Part shown: positions 11,268 to 22,698 of the stretch, in pieces
How positions within the stretch are numbered: the stretch's first letter is position 1
How the letters are laid out: each line of letters opens with the position of its first letter
NCBI GenBank assembly: GCA_017893485.1
Contig: CM030360.1
Location: forward strand, 19,653,708 to 19,717,707
Reading direction: 5' to 3'
DNA from: Hemerocallis citrina
Taxonomy: Eukaryota > Streptophyta > Magnoliopsida > Asparagales > Asphodelaceae
Length of the DNA: 64,000 nt
Made by a program: the position numbers and the translations under genes
Notes under the pieces: generated by a model
The model's input: the letters and a program-made list of their open reading frames with translations, nothing else
Databases searched by the model: none
What the model was told of the DNA's origin: nothing

Positions 11268-13516
11268 ATACGCTTCATTAACAGTGAAAGAAAATGAGGA
11301 TGCTAGCAGCATACTTAGTTTGGAAGTGAACCCATTTTTTGTTAAAAAATCATGCCAAAGATGGCAATCAGCTTCATTAACAGTATCTGAAAATGAAAAT
11401 TTCCATTAACTGAGCTTATATGTTGCTCTACTAATTCACTGTGCCCAACTAAATCTAAAACCCAATTGTTGTGCGTATCCGGAGGATTTTGGCATACGTA
11501 CCTATAGCATCCTCAGTTCACAGTAAACCCGTTTTGGTCAAAAAAAAACATGCCAAGATCACAATCAGATGCATGAAAATAAGCTTCACTAACAACAAAA
11601 GAAGAACTGAGGATGCTATGCAGCATACTTAGTTTGGAAGTGAACCCATTTTGTGTTAAACAATCAGGTTACATTGACAGTATCTGAAAATGAAAATTTC
11701 TCCATTATCTGAGCTTATATGTTGCTCTACTACTTTTTCAGCCCAACTATATCGCAAAACCCAAGTGTTGTGCATATCCGGCCGGAGGATTTTGGCATAC
11801 GTACCTATATAATGTCCTCAGTTCACAGTGAACCCATTTTTGTTATAAAAACATACATGCCAAGAAGACAATCAGGTGCTTGAAATTAGGTTCACTAGCA
11901 GTTAGTGAAAATGGGACCATAAAATAGCTTAAGAAGACCATCAGGTTTGTGAAATAAGCTTCACTAACAGTGAAAGAAACTGGGGATGCTATGCAGCATA
12001 CTCATTTTGGAAGTGAACCCATTTTGTGTTAAAAAAACCATGCCAAAGATTGCAAGCAGGTTACATTGACAGTGTCTGAAAATGAAAATTTCTCCATTAT
12101 CTGAGCTTATATGTTGCTCTACTACTTTTTTAGCCCAACTATATCGCAAAACCCAAGTGTGGTGCATATCCGGCCGGAGAATTTTGGCATACGTACCTAT
12201 ATACCATCCTCAGTTCACAGTGAACCCATTTTTGGTATAAAAACATACATGCCAAGAAGACAATCAGGTGCTTGAAACCAGGTTCACTAGCAGTTAGTGA
12301 AAATGGGACCATAAAATAGCTTAAGAAGACCATCAGGTTTGTGAAATAAACTTCACTAACAGTGAAAGAAACTGGGGATGCTATGCAGCATACTCATTTT
12401 GGAAGTGAACCCATTTTGTGTTAAAAAAACCATGCCAAAGATTGCAAGCAGGTTACATTGACAGTGTCTGAAAATGAAAATTTCTCCATTATCTGAGCTT
12501 ATATGTTGCTCTACTACTTTTTTAGCCCAACTATATCGCAAAACCCATGTGTGGTGCATATCCGGCCGGAGAATTTTGGCATACGTACCTATACAATATC
12601 CTCAGTTCACAGTGAACCCATTTTTGGTATAAAAACATACATGCCAAGAAGACAATCAGGTGCTTGAAATCAGGTTCACTAGCAGTTAGTGAAAATGGGA
12701 CCATAAAATAGCTTAAGAAGACCATCAGGTTTGTGAAGTAAGCTTCACTAACAGTGAAAGAAACTGGGGATGCTATGCAGCATACTTATTTTGGAAGTGA
12801 ACCCATTTTGTGTTAAAAAAACCATGCCAAAGATTGCAAGCAGGTTACATTGACAGTGTCTGAAAATGAAAATTTCTCCATTATCTGAGCTTATATGTTG
12901 CTCTACTACTTTTTTAGACCAACTATATCGCAAAACCCAAGTGTGGTGCATATCCGGCCGGAGAATTTTGGCATACGTACCTATACAATATCCTCAGTTC
13001 ACAGTGAACCCATTTTTGGTATAAAAACATACATGCCAAGAAGACAATCAGGTGCTTGAAATCAGCTTCACTAACAGTTAGTGAAAATGGGACCATAAAA
13101 TAGCTTAAGAAGACCATCAGGTTTGTGAAGTAAGCTTCACTAACAGTGAAAGAAACTGGGGATGCTATGCAGCATACTCATTTTAGAAGTGAACCCATTT
13201 TGTGTTAAAAAAACCATGCCAAAGATTGCAATCAGGTTACATTGACAGTGTCTGAAAATGAAAATTTCTCCATTATCTGAGCTTATATGTTGCTCTACTA
13301 CTTTTTTAGCCCAACTATATCGCAAAACCCAAGTGTGGTGCATATCCGGCCGGAGAATTTTGGCATACGTACCTATACAATATCCTCAGTTCACAGTGAA
13401 CCCATTTTTGGTATAAAAACATACATGCCAAGAAGACAATCAGGTGCTTGAAATCAGCTTCACTAACAGTTAGTGAAAATGGGACCATAAAATAGCTTAA
13501 GAAGACCATCAGGTTC
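11268..13516. repeat. 392-base tandem array inside the CACTA element (left array)
   Basis: Four regular units of 392 bases start at about 11947, 12339, 12731 and 13123, preceded by diverged units from 11268. Each unit holds two related halves (GTGAACCC at spacings of 207 and 185) and the palindrome GTTCACAGTGAAC. The array lies between a splice donor (13577) and possible acceptors (10592), so it may be intronic. Confidence 0.92.
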
Positions 13517-13573
13517 CCAAGTGTGGTGCATATCCGCGGTTTTCACTGTATTCGATTTCCATTTAAAAGCAAC

Positions 13574-16384
13574 TTACCTTCGAAATGGTTCCACTGATGC
13601 ATGATGGTCTAGCACATATCGATGTGCCTGTTCCCACGCTAAGCTATCGAGCTCAAATGCATCAACTTTACCAACAGTGGTGCCAGCGGTATCAAAAAGA
13701 TATTGTGCACCATCAAGGTTGGAAATGTCTGGATTTCTACGTGGTCTACTGGAAGATGTCTCCACACCAGGCAAATACCTGGAAAAAAAATGTGAGCACT
13801 CCTCTGATAGATATCCCTGGGCTATTGACCCTTCAGGATATGCTCTATTTTTCACATAACCCTTTAGCCGGTATAGGTACCTGAACATGTACAATTAATA
13901 AACTAGAGCGGATTAGGGGATTAAAAGAAATGAGCTTTTGAAAATTCAATTTCGTAAGATGAACGAATTATTTTACCTCTCAATGGGGTACATCCACCGA
14001 TAGTGAACAGGACCACCGATTCTGGCTTCACCAGCAAGGTGGATTATCAAGTGAATCATAATAGTGAAAAACGATGGAGGAAATATCATCTCCATTTTAC
14101 TAAGTGTCAATGCCGCCTGCTGCTCCAATTGGTCCAGATCTTCAACACGAAGCATTCTTGAGCAAATACCTTTATATATGCTACAAAGATCTTTCAGGAC
14201 AGTAGTGACTTGCTCACACATTGAAGACCTTAGGGCCACAGGAAGGAGATCCTGCATTAGGATGTGGTAGTCGTGTGACTTTAGCCCCTGAAGCCTCTTC
14301 TCTTTAAAGTTGACACATTTTGCCATGTTAGAAGAATAGCTATCGGGGACTTTCAGTTCAAGTAGTACTTTGCAAAACAACTCCAACTCCGATTTTGACA
14401 TTGAATAGATTGCAGGAGGTAGGAGCACTTTCCCGTTCGACAATTCTTCTGGGTGCAACTCATGTCGGATGCCCATTGACTTCAAATCAAGTCGGCTCTT
14501 GAGATTGTCCTTTGTCTTCCGATCATCTCCCATAACTGTTCCTATACAATTCTCACCAATATTTTTTCCGATATGCATCACATCTAAATTATGTCTCAGT
14601 AAGTTGAATTCCCAATACGGCAACTTGAAGAAAATACTCTTCTTCTTCCATGCACCTAAACTCGTCAAGTTTAGATCCTCATCCTCGCCATATAGATCGG
14701 TCTCCTCATCTTGCTCCGGCCTTGCCCTTTTCTTGCCCTTTGTCCTGACTTCTGGTTCCTTTCCATATTTGAATTGATGACCATCTACCCGCCTCAAAAT
14801 ATCTGAACCAGAGGAAGACCCAGGAGCATGTTCCCACTCGTCGGTGCCATCAAATGTCGCTGCCTCTGCCCGAAATATATGTGTGTCAGGCAACCATCTC
14901 CTATGACCCATATAGCAAAACTTTCTGCCATTGTACAACCACCTTGAACTAGTTTGGTCAGCACAACATGGACATGCATAACGTCCTTTAGTACTATATC
15001 CAGATAAATTTGCATATGCTGGAAAATCATTGATTGTCCAAGACAACACGGCACGAAGAGAAAATGTTTGTTTAGCCACAGCATCATAGGTTGGAACACC
15101 CACCCACAACTTCTGAAGTTCATCTATTAACGGTTGTAGGTACACATCTATATCATTTCCAGGACCTTTCGGTCCAGGAACTATCATGGACAAAATAAAT
15201 GAGGACTGCTTCATGCATTTCCAAGGCGGCAAATTGTATGGCATCAACACAACCGGCCATATGCTGTATGTACTACTCATTTGCCTGAAAGGGTTGAAAC
15301 TATCACTAGCTAGTCCAAGTCTCACATTTCGAGGATCTTCCGCAAAATCATGATATCTTTCATCAAATCTTTTCCAAGATTGAGAATCAGCAGGATGTCT
15401 AAGAATCCCATCATTAGTGCGGCCTTCAGCATGCCATTTCATATCAGAAGAAGTTTTCGTGGACATAAACAACCTTTGTAACCTAGGAATCAGAGGAAAG
15501 TAACGCAATGTTTTGGCAGGCTTCTTTTTCCTACTTCGCTTAGTAGATCCACTGGCTCCCTCGTCTTGATTTGGTCTTTCTTTCCATTTCGAAGAACCAC
15601 ACACTTCGCAATTCTCCAGACTTTCCTTACCACTCGTGAAAAGCATACAGTCATTTGGACATGCTGCTATCTTCTCATATCCTAGATCGAGAGAACTTAA
15701 TAATTTTTTGATTTTATAGGCTGAGTTTGGAATACAGATTTCAGGAAATGCTTCATTCAACAATTCAAGTAGCATAGTGAAGGACTTAGCAGACCACCCG
15801 TTTAAACATTTAATCTGAAATAGTCTGACAATGAATGAGAACTTAGAAAATTTGGTGCAGTCGCGGTACAACGGGATACTAGCATCTTCAAGTAACTTAG
15901 CGAAGGATTCTTGCTGCTTATTATTTTCATGGGTGGGGCCAGACATTTCCTCGTCCACCCCACCACCAATCTGGTTTGTTTCTATTGACTCATTGTGAAC
16001 TTCGGTTGTTGGGTCATTGGTGTGGAAAGGAACATTATGAATCCCCATGGCATCTTGTAACAAAGCATGCATCTCATCGGGAACGCTTAAGTCTTCGTTC
16101 ACTAAGGGCTCAGCCTCATTTTCTAATACAACCGGACGAACAGGAGCTGCCGTATGATCCTCTCCATGACAAAACCACCTTGTGTACCCTTGAAGAAAAC
16201 CGTTGACAGCCAAGTGTGTATGTACTACGTCACATGTCCTCAGCATACAATTTGTACAGCGAAGGCATGGACAAAGGATTAGGTTGGGATCACGGGAATG
16301 TCGTTTGGCAAAGATAATAAAATCTTTAATACCATCACGGTACTCCTTGGATAATCGTGGTTTACTAATCCAACTTCTATCCAT
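13574..16384 (-). CDS. TNP2-type CACTA transposase
   Basis: This is the transposase that cuts and moves En/Spm elements. The start at 16384 gives MDRSWI, the usual start of this family. Exon 16384-13977 (about 803 residues) has the transposase-associated zinc-type domain at residues 1-75 (CPCLRCTN, HLAVNGF), the Transposase_21 core around residues 300-560 (LSGYSTKGRYACPCC near 460, HRRWLP near 490) and a DUF4218 region (SHDYHILMQDLLPVALRS near 700, GGPVHYRWMYPIER at the end). A 96-base intron (13976-13881, GTAAAA...TTCAG) joins exactly to YRLKGYVKNRAYPEGSIA, the normal family continuation. The second exon runs to an AAG/GTAAGT donor at 13578; unspliced it meets TAA at 13574. The C-terminus is shorter than many family members. 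No internal stop or frameshift was seen, so the enzyme may be functional. Confidence 0.93.
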
Positions 16385-16864
16385 TATATCAATAGCACAC
16401 AGTCTGAAATTAAAATTTGATATATTAAATAGTAATAACAGTAAAAGGCATTTTGTATATTAAATTTCACCTATTTGAAAACCATCCCTAGCTGCAAATA
16501 AATAAACGATATAATCTTTAACTGTAAAATAAAGAAATTGTGGCTCCAAAAAATGTACCAAAAAAAACTACTTCTTAACACAATCTACTCTATTCACCAA
16601 ACCCTAAACGACCTTTTGTGGAAATGATCACAACCACCTTAGACGGTATTTTATCGCACACCCTGTGTTCGAGCATAAAAAAAAATCGACTATAGTCTCC
16701 CCTGTATTTGGCTTTCCGTTCAAGGAGATGATGATGGTAAAGGGTATTTTGCTGATGAAGAGGAATCGGCCGAATAATGAGCGCGTCGTGCTGTAACTAC
16801 GGTAACAAGAAGATCTGATGACTCATGAACTATTCTGTTCATGACTACTAATAATCACTTATCT

Positions 16865-16865
16865 C

Positions 16866-16918
<53 letters not shown>
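16865..16918. repeat. (ATA)n microsatellite
   Basis: About 18 uninterrupted AAT/ATA triplets in the CACTA element upstream of the transposase. Confidence 0.95.
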
Positions 16919-16921
<3 letters not shown>

Positions 16922-16984
16922 AAACAAAAGAAACAGTAAAAGAAAAATTAAAATGTCTAGTATGTAAGCATATATTTTGCAGAC

Positions 16985-18360
16985 TGAACCAATTGTTGTA
17001 CATAGCCGGAGGATTTTGGCATAGAGCTATAGCATCCTCAGTTCACAGTGAACCCAGTTTGGTCAAAAAAACATGCCAAAATGACAATCAGATGCATGGG
17101 ATAAGCTTCAATTAATTAACAGTGAAAGAAACTGGGGATGCTATGCAGCATACTTAGTTACGAAGTGAACCCATTTTGTTAAAAAACCATGCCAAGGATT
17201 GCAGTCAGGTTACTTTAACAGTATCTGAAAATGAAAAATTTCCCATTATCTGAGCTTATATGTTGCTCTACTACTTCTTCATCCCAACTAAATCTAAAAC
17301 CCAATTGTAGCCGCATATCCGGCCGGAGGATTTTGGCATACGTACCTATACCATCCTCAGTTCACAGTGAACCCATTTTGGTAAAAAAAACATGCCAAGA
17401 TGACAATCAGATGCATGAAAATAAGCTTCACTAACAACAAAAAAAGAAAATGGGGATGCTAGCAGCATACTTAGATTGGAAGTTAACCCATTTTCGTATA
17501 AAAAACCATGCCAAAGATTGACAATCAGGTTACTTTAACAGTATTTGAAAATGATAAATTTTCCATTATCAGAGCTTATATGTTGCTATACTACTTCTTC
17601 AACCCAACTAAATCTAAAACCCAATTGTTGTGCGTATCCGAAGGATTTTGGCATACGTACCTATAGCATCCTCAGTTCACTTAGTCTGGAAGTGAACCTA
17701 TAGAAACTGGGGATGCTATGCAGCATACTTAGTTTGGAAGTGAACCCATTTTGTGTTAAAAAACCATGCCAAAGATTGCAATCAGGTTACTTTAACAGTA
17801 TCTGAAAATGAAAATTTCCCATTATCTGAGCTTATATGTTGCTCTACTACTTCTTTAGCCCAACTAAATCTAAAATCCAATTGTTGTGCATATCCGGCCG
17901 GAGGATTTTGACATACGTACCTATAGCATCCTCAGTTCACAGTGAACCCATTTTGGGTAAAAAAACATGCATGCCAAGAAGACAATCAGATGCATGAAAT
18001 CAACTTCATTAACAGTGAAAGAAAACGGGTATGCTATGCAGCAAACTTAGTTTGGAAGTGAACCCATTTTGTGTTAAAAAACCATGCCAAAGATTGCAAT
18101 CAGGTTACTTTAACAGTATCTGAAAATGAAAATTTCCCATTAACTGAGCTTATATGTTGCTCTACTAATTCACTGTGCCCAACTAAATCTAAAATCCAAT
18201 TGTTGTGCATATCCGGCCGGAGGATATTGGCATACGTACCTATATACCATCCTCAGTTCACAGTGAACCCATTTTGGGTAAAAAAACAAACATGCCATGA
18301 AGACAATCAGATGCATGAAATCAGCTTCATTAACAGTAAAAGAAGATGAAAATTTCCATT
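16985..18360. repeat. Right array of the CACTA repeat family
   Basis: At least four diverged units of the same family as 11268-13516, in the same orientation (markers: CATATCCGGCCGGAGGATTTTGGCAT truncated to variants, CATCCTCAGTTCACAGTGAACCC, CATGCCAAAGATTGCAATCAGG). Spacing is less regular, and the units differ more from each other than those of the left array. Confidence 0.88.
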
Positions 18361-18485
18361 ATCTAAGCATATATTTTTCTATTAATTCTTCATCTCAACT
18401 AAACCGTTCATGCTAAGGAAATCGAAATGAATAAACTGAAAAAAGCTGCCTTTTTTGGAAAATAAGGGAAATCAAGAGATCATAC

Positions 18486-18775
18486 CGAAGAGAGAGGGAG
18501 GGAGCGGGGCGACAAGGGCGGGGGCGTAGGAGAGAGAGAGAGAGGGGGCGACCGCCGATTCACCTCCAAATAGAGAGAGGGAAGAAGGAAATCGAAAAGG
18601 ACGAAGGGAATAAGGGACGATTTCGAATGGTCGAAGGCCGTCGAAGAGGACGACGCGGCGGAGGCAAACGCGCGGGAAATAGAGCGAGGAAGGAGGGAAA
18701 CGAAGCGCCTATTTCCCTTTTTTTTTTGGGGTAATGGGAGAATGGCGAGCAAAAGATTAGGGTTCGCAGGGTTTT
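18486..18775 (-). other. Probable 5' leader exon and promoter end of the CACTA transcript
   Basis: Minus strand sequence with AACCCTAATC followed by a CT-rich stretch, typical of plant 5' leaders, ending in a GTATGA donor. A 90-codon open frame here is low complexity and is not called as protein. Confidence 0.45.
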
Positions 18776-18784
18776 ATTCCCAGT

Positions 18785-19030
18785 TATTCACCGGCGTTTT
18801 AATTGGAAACGCCGGTGAATGTCCCCGTATATTCGCCGGCGTTTATAATAAAAAACGCCGGTGAATAATAAACTTCACCGGCGTGTTTAGGTAAAACGCC
18901 GGTGAATACTAACATACGCCGGCGTTTTAAATCGACCGCCGGTGTATGACCATCCCATCTGGCGCCCAATTCCTACTCGCTCCCTTCCCCGGCGCTACTA
19001 GTAAAATGCCGGGGAATAATCGCCGGTAAA
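18785..19030. repeat. Right subterminal repeats of the CACTA element
   Basis: About five palindromic CACCGGCG...CGCCGGTG units, the same motif as at the left end but fewer. Confidence 0.85.
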
Positions 19031-19052
19031 AGCAGTATCTTTTGTAGTGAAG

Positions 19053-20134
19053 ACAACTTCAATACCTGCTCGGTCCAATTCCTCAATCAGATACTTCTGA
19101 GTTGTAATCAAACTCGCTAAACTGCTCTTGCGACTAAGTGCGTCAGCAACAACATTAGCTTTCCTAGGATGATACTTGATTTCAGGTCGCATATCCTCAA
19201 GCACTTCCAACCATCTCTGCTGCCTCAGATTCAGATCCCTCTGCTGATATATATACTTCAAACTCTTGTGGTCCGTGTACATGTTCAATTTCTCACCGTA
19301 CACATAGTGCCTCCATTGCTTCAGGGCAAAGATAATCGCAGCCAACTCCAGATCATGAGTCGGGTAATTCTTCTCATGCGGTCATAGTTGCCTAGACCCA
19401 TAAGCAATTACTCTTCCTTCCTGCATTAGGACACAACCAAGCCCATGATGTGAAGCATCGCTATAAACATCATACTCAACACCTGCTCTAGGCAAAGCCA
19501 AAATAGGTGCAGTAGTCAGCTTCTCTTTCAACTCCTGAAAGCTTGCCTCACATTGCTCAGTCCACTTGAAGTTCACATTCTTCTTGGTCAGATCGGTAAG
19601 CGGCACGACTATCTGAGCATAACCTTGAATGAATCTCCTGTAGTATCCAGTCATTCCAAGAAAGCTTCTGACTTCTTTTACTGTAGTAGGCCTAGCCCAA
19701 TCTCTCACTGCCTCTATCTTCTGAGGGTCAGTTGCCACACCCTCTTTAGAAAGGATGTGACCTAGGAATGCCACTTCAGATTTCCAGAAATCACACTTGG
19801 ATAGCTTGGCATACAACTTCTGCTCTTCCAGTTTCTTCAAAACTGCTGCCAGATGCTCGGTGTGCTCCTCTTCGAACTTGGAGTACACGAGGATATCGTC
19901 GATAAACACCACGAAGAAAGAATCAATGAACGGCCTCAGAACTCTGTTCATCAAATACATGAAGATTGCGGGTGCATTCGTCACTCCAAATGGCATAACT
20001 AAGAATTCGTAATGCCCATGTCGAGTTCTAAATGCAGTTTTGTGCACATCTTCAGCTTTCACTCGAACTTGGTGATATCCTGATCGAAGATCTATTTTGG
20101 AGAAAACAGTTGCTCCTTGTAGACGATCGAACAA
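19053..20134 (-). pseudogene. Reverse transcriptase and RNase H of the chromovirus
   Basis: RT copies the element RNA and RNase H removes it. The block from 20134 has RT fingers and palm ([24 protein letters not shown]) with the catalytic FIDDILVYS near 19900, then [13 protein letters not shown]. The RNase H domain begins at [16 protein letters not shown] and continues through 19345-19053 (MYTDHKSLKYI, ADALSRK). An in-frame TGA near 19382 replaces a residue in the usual RQL(K/R)PHE segment, compatible with CGA-to-TGA. The frame is cut after 19053 by the CACTA insertion and resumes in integrase at 9432. Confidence 0.92.
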
Positions 20135-20928
20135 GTCATCAATTCAGGGAATAGGATACTTATTCTGAACAGTGACCTTATTCAGCTCCCGGTAATCGAT
20201 ACAATTCTCATCGATCCATCCTTCTTCTTTACCAAAAGCACTGGTGCTCCCCAAGGTGACGCACTAGGTTGAATAAAGCCTTTCTCCAACAGTTCCTCAA
20301 TCTGCCGTTTCACCTCATCTGGTTCCACTGGAGCCATCCTATACGGTGCCTTAGAAATGGGTGCACTTCCCGGTTGAACAGTGATGCTGAACTCTACATC
20401 ACGATGTGGGGGTAACCCAGGAAAATCATCCAAGAACACGGTCGGATAGTCCCGAACCACAGGAATCCCTTGCACTTCCACAGGAGTCTCTTCCTTGCGT
20501 ATAGCTGTCACCAGCCTAGAACACTTCTTCTTCCCTTGGAAAGTGACTTCAGGTCCACCTGGATCCTTCACTGTTACCGTCTTGGTCTTGCACTCGATGC
20601 TTGCACTGTACACGGACATCCAATCAATGCCAATGATAACATCGACTCCCAAGATAGTCAGCTCGATCAGATCAATCCCGAAGATTCTATCTCCAATCAC
20701 GATCTCGCAATCCGCATAGTACCGATCAGTGGTTAAAGTTTCCCCTGATGGAGTAGCTACTGCCAAGATCTTGCCTGGAAAAATCTTCGGTTCAACTCCC
20801 AACACTTTAGCAAATTTAGGAGACACAAAAGTATGAGAGGATCCAGTATCGAACAATACACCAGCTTTCATTCCATTAAGATAAAGTTCTCCTGTTACAT
20901 AATACACACTCATTACGTAATAGTTCAC
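20135..20928 (-). pseudogene. Aspartic protease and start of reverse transcriptase of the chromovirus
   Basis: The protease matures the polyprotein. The active site is LFDTGSSHTFVSP, with a flap-side ILGVDVIIGIDWM. The RT N-terminus follows (EELLEKGFIQPSASPWGAP, VLLVKKKDGSMRI). Just after this the frame shifts by one base (near 20208), so the catalytic region continues in another frame, and a TGA near 20150 interrupts it again. Upstream, two in-frame stops (near 20967 and 21066) separate protease from gag. Confidence 0.9.
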
Positions 20929-21062
20929 TAAATAACGGGAAAAAGAAATGACAAAAACCTCTAAACATCAGCCCTCGTACCAGTGATGACATGATCAACC
21001 TCATCAGCATCAGCTTCCGTCAAGGCAAATACTCGCCCTGGTTGGTACGGTCTCTTCCCATT

Positions 21063-22049
21063 CTACTGAGTTGATCCCCCACGGATGACATTTTGCGGCT
21101 TGGAGCATTGAGATATGTAATGTCCCGTCTCACCACAGTTGAAGCAAGTCACCGCAGGAGGTCTCACCCCATTGTTTCCAGGTCCTCCAGCCACACTAAT
21201 AGCATTCGCCCCTGTCAGTTTGAACCTTTGTGCAGATGGTTGTCCCTTGAAACTCCCAAAATTGGCGGGCCTCTTTCCAGACTGCCAGTTGTTCCTCCGG
21301 TTCTGAACAACATGAAACTGCTCCATATCTGCTTCCGTCGCTGCTGCCCTCTTAACCAACTTGTCAAATCTCCTGATACCAAGAGGTATCATCCGGGACC
21401 TCAAGCTCGGTCTTAATCCATGCTCGAACTTACGAGCCTTCTTAGCTTCATCCATCACTAATTCAGGAGCATACCTAGAGAGCTGAGTAAACTTGGTCTC
21501 GTACTCCCTAACGGACATGCTACCTTGCTGTAGTAATAGAAATTCCATAGCCTTCTTCTCTTGAACATCAGAGGGGAAATAGTGACTGCGGAATTCTTCC
21601 AGAAATTCCTCCCAGCCAAGAACTATGCCTCCCATGGTCCTCTTCATCGACTGCCACCACACAGCCGCGTCCTTCTCAAGCTGCAAAGTCGCCAACTTCA
21701 CCTTACTGCCTTCAGGGGTCTCCAGCACTTCAAAGATTGTCTCTACTTGACGAATCCAGTTGTCAGCTGCATCAGGGTCTGACTTCCCTTCGAATACAGG
21801 TGGTTTCGTTCGTTTGAACGATTCCACTAGTTTAATCGCTTCGGGCACCAGATTCGCAGGCCCCCTTCCTTGGTTCTGATTCATAGCCACGGCGTTGAGC
21901 GTCTGATAGACCCTCGCAAGTTCCGTTTCCAGATCCATACCTTCACTGTTTCTAGCTCCTCTTCTAGACATATTCTGATGCAAAAGATCCATTAAATTCG
22001 AAGTATAAGACATGAATTTTAAATCAACTTGCATTTCATTGAATTCCAA
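21063..22049 (-). pseudogene. gag of the chromovirus
   Basis: Capsid-nucleocapsid protein. The likely start is MSRRGARNSEG (near 21970) rather than the first ATG. The retrotransposon gag domain covers the middle (AVWWQSMKRT, EFLEEFRSHYFP, LSRYAPELV), and a CCHC zinc knuckle CFNCGETGHYISQC is near the end. The frame stops at TAG near 21066, a position followed in frame by more gag-like linker (PYQPGRVFAL), so the stop is probably a CAG-to-TAG mutation inside a longer gag-pol frame. Confidence 0.9.
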
Positions 22050-22116
22050 ACTTTATACATTCGAATTGAAAAATATTTCTTGACATCAGAATAAAAATAG
22101 TGGAAGCTACAACAGT

Positions 22117-22539
22117 CTAACTCCTACGGTTCCTCTCCGCTTCTCGAAATTCTCCCCGTAGTTCACCAACTTCATCCTTCAGCACATCGGTCAGATTCTT
22201 CCTCTTCTCGAGTTCCCATACCCGATGACAGAGAACTGAAAATTCGTCCTTACGCTTTGCCAACTGAACCTCCAATAATCTGACTCTCTCTCGCAGTGTT
22301 TCAACCTGCCTCTGAAGAGAAGTCATAAGACTGTTTGGAACAGGTTCTTCTTCTTCGTCAGAAGAGTCATCAGATGAATCCGGAGGTGGGGTGATCTCTC
22401 GGGATTCAAGCCATTCTTCTCCGTCAGAATCTGCTTGCCCTGGATAGCACTCGTCCTCAGAATCTGCCTGTCCAGGATGGTACTCTTCCTCGATGATATG
22501 CCAACCGTCGTCTCCAGCAGGGTCGAAGTGATCAGCCAT
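22117..22539 (-). CDS. Small acidic coiled-coil ORF before gag in the chromovirus
   Basis: About 140 residues from MADHFDPAG. The N-terminal half is very acidic, with two copies of a PGQADS(E/D) motif and an Asp/Ser/Glu run. The C-terminal half is a predicted coiled coil (LQRQVETLRERVRLLEVQLA, then VGELRGEFREAERN). It sits between the primer-binding site and gag, in the same orientation. No function is known to me; it could be a separate leader protein or an N-terminal gag extension separated by a stop. Intact reading in an otherwise decayed element is notable. Confidence 0.55.
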   Translation of the reverse strand: MADHFDPAGDDGWHIIEEEYHPGQADSEDECYPGQADSDGEEWLESREITPPPDSSDDSSDEEEEPVPNSLMTSLQRQVETLRERVRLLEVQLAKRKDEFSVLCHRVWELEKRKNLTDVLKDEVGELRGEFREAERNRRS

Positions 22540-22685
22540 CTTAGAAAATAGGGAGGAAGAAGCATAAGTCATAGAGCAACACAAATGTAAGTCACTTACA
22601 TTTAAATCTCTAGACTCAAACACACACTCTAAATGTCCTTTTCTAGGGTGTCGTTCATTATAAATTTGTACAAGTGTGGAAGCCC

Positions 22686-22698
22686 GGCTCTGATACCA
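22686..22698 (-). promoter_or_regulatory. Primer-binding site of the chromovirus (initiator Met tRNA)
   Basis: Minus strand TGGTATCAGAGCC, three bases from the LTR end, is complementary to the 3' end of plant initiator methionine tRNA. Confidence 0.9.

Larger units (their letters stand above)
16404..18485 (-). other. Probable leader intron of the transposase gene
   Basis: TTAATTTCAG ends at 16404, twenty bases before the transposase ATG, and a donor CTTCG/GTATGA is at 18485 at the end of a CT-rich leader. The 2082-base interval holds an AT microsatellite and the right tandem array. Inferred from splice signals. Confidence 0.5.
9434..19049 (-). mobile_element. CACTA (En/Spm) DNA transposon with TNP2 transposase gene
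   Basis: The ends are CACTACAAAAGA...TCTTTTGTAGTG, 12 bases perfect, with the 3-base duplication AAG at 9431-9433 and 19050-19052 that CACTA elements make. The 9616-base element lies in the chromovirus pol between RNase H and integrase. It has dense palindromic subterminal repeats at both ends, a transposase gene on the minus strand, and two arrays of one tandem repeat family on either side of the main transposase exon. It is the youngest insertion of the nested stack. Confidence 0.96.

Noticed and set aside
11964..13509. Eight repeated 64-67-codon frames on the minus strand
   Set aside because: Copies of the same chance frames in each 392-base unit; overlapping, no domain, absent from diverged units.
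22686..22698. tRNA-like sequence
   Set aside because: Only the 13-base complement of the initiator Met tRNA end, as a primer-binding site; no cloverleaf. No tRNA or rRNA gene was found in the window.
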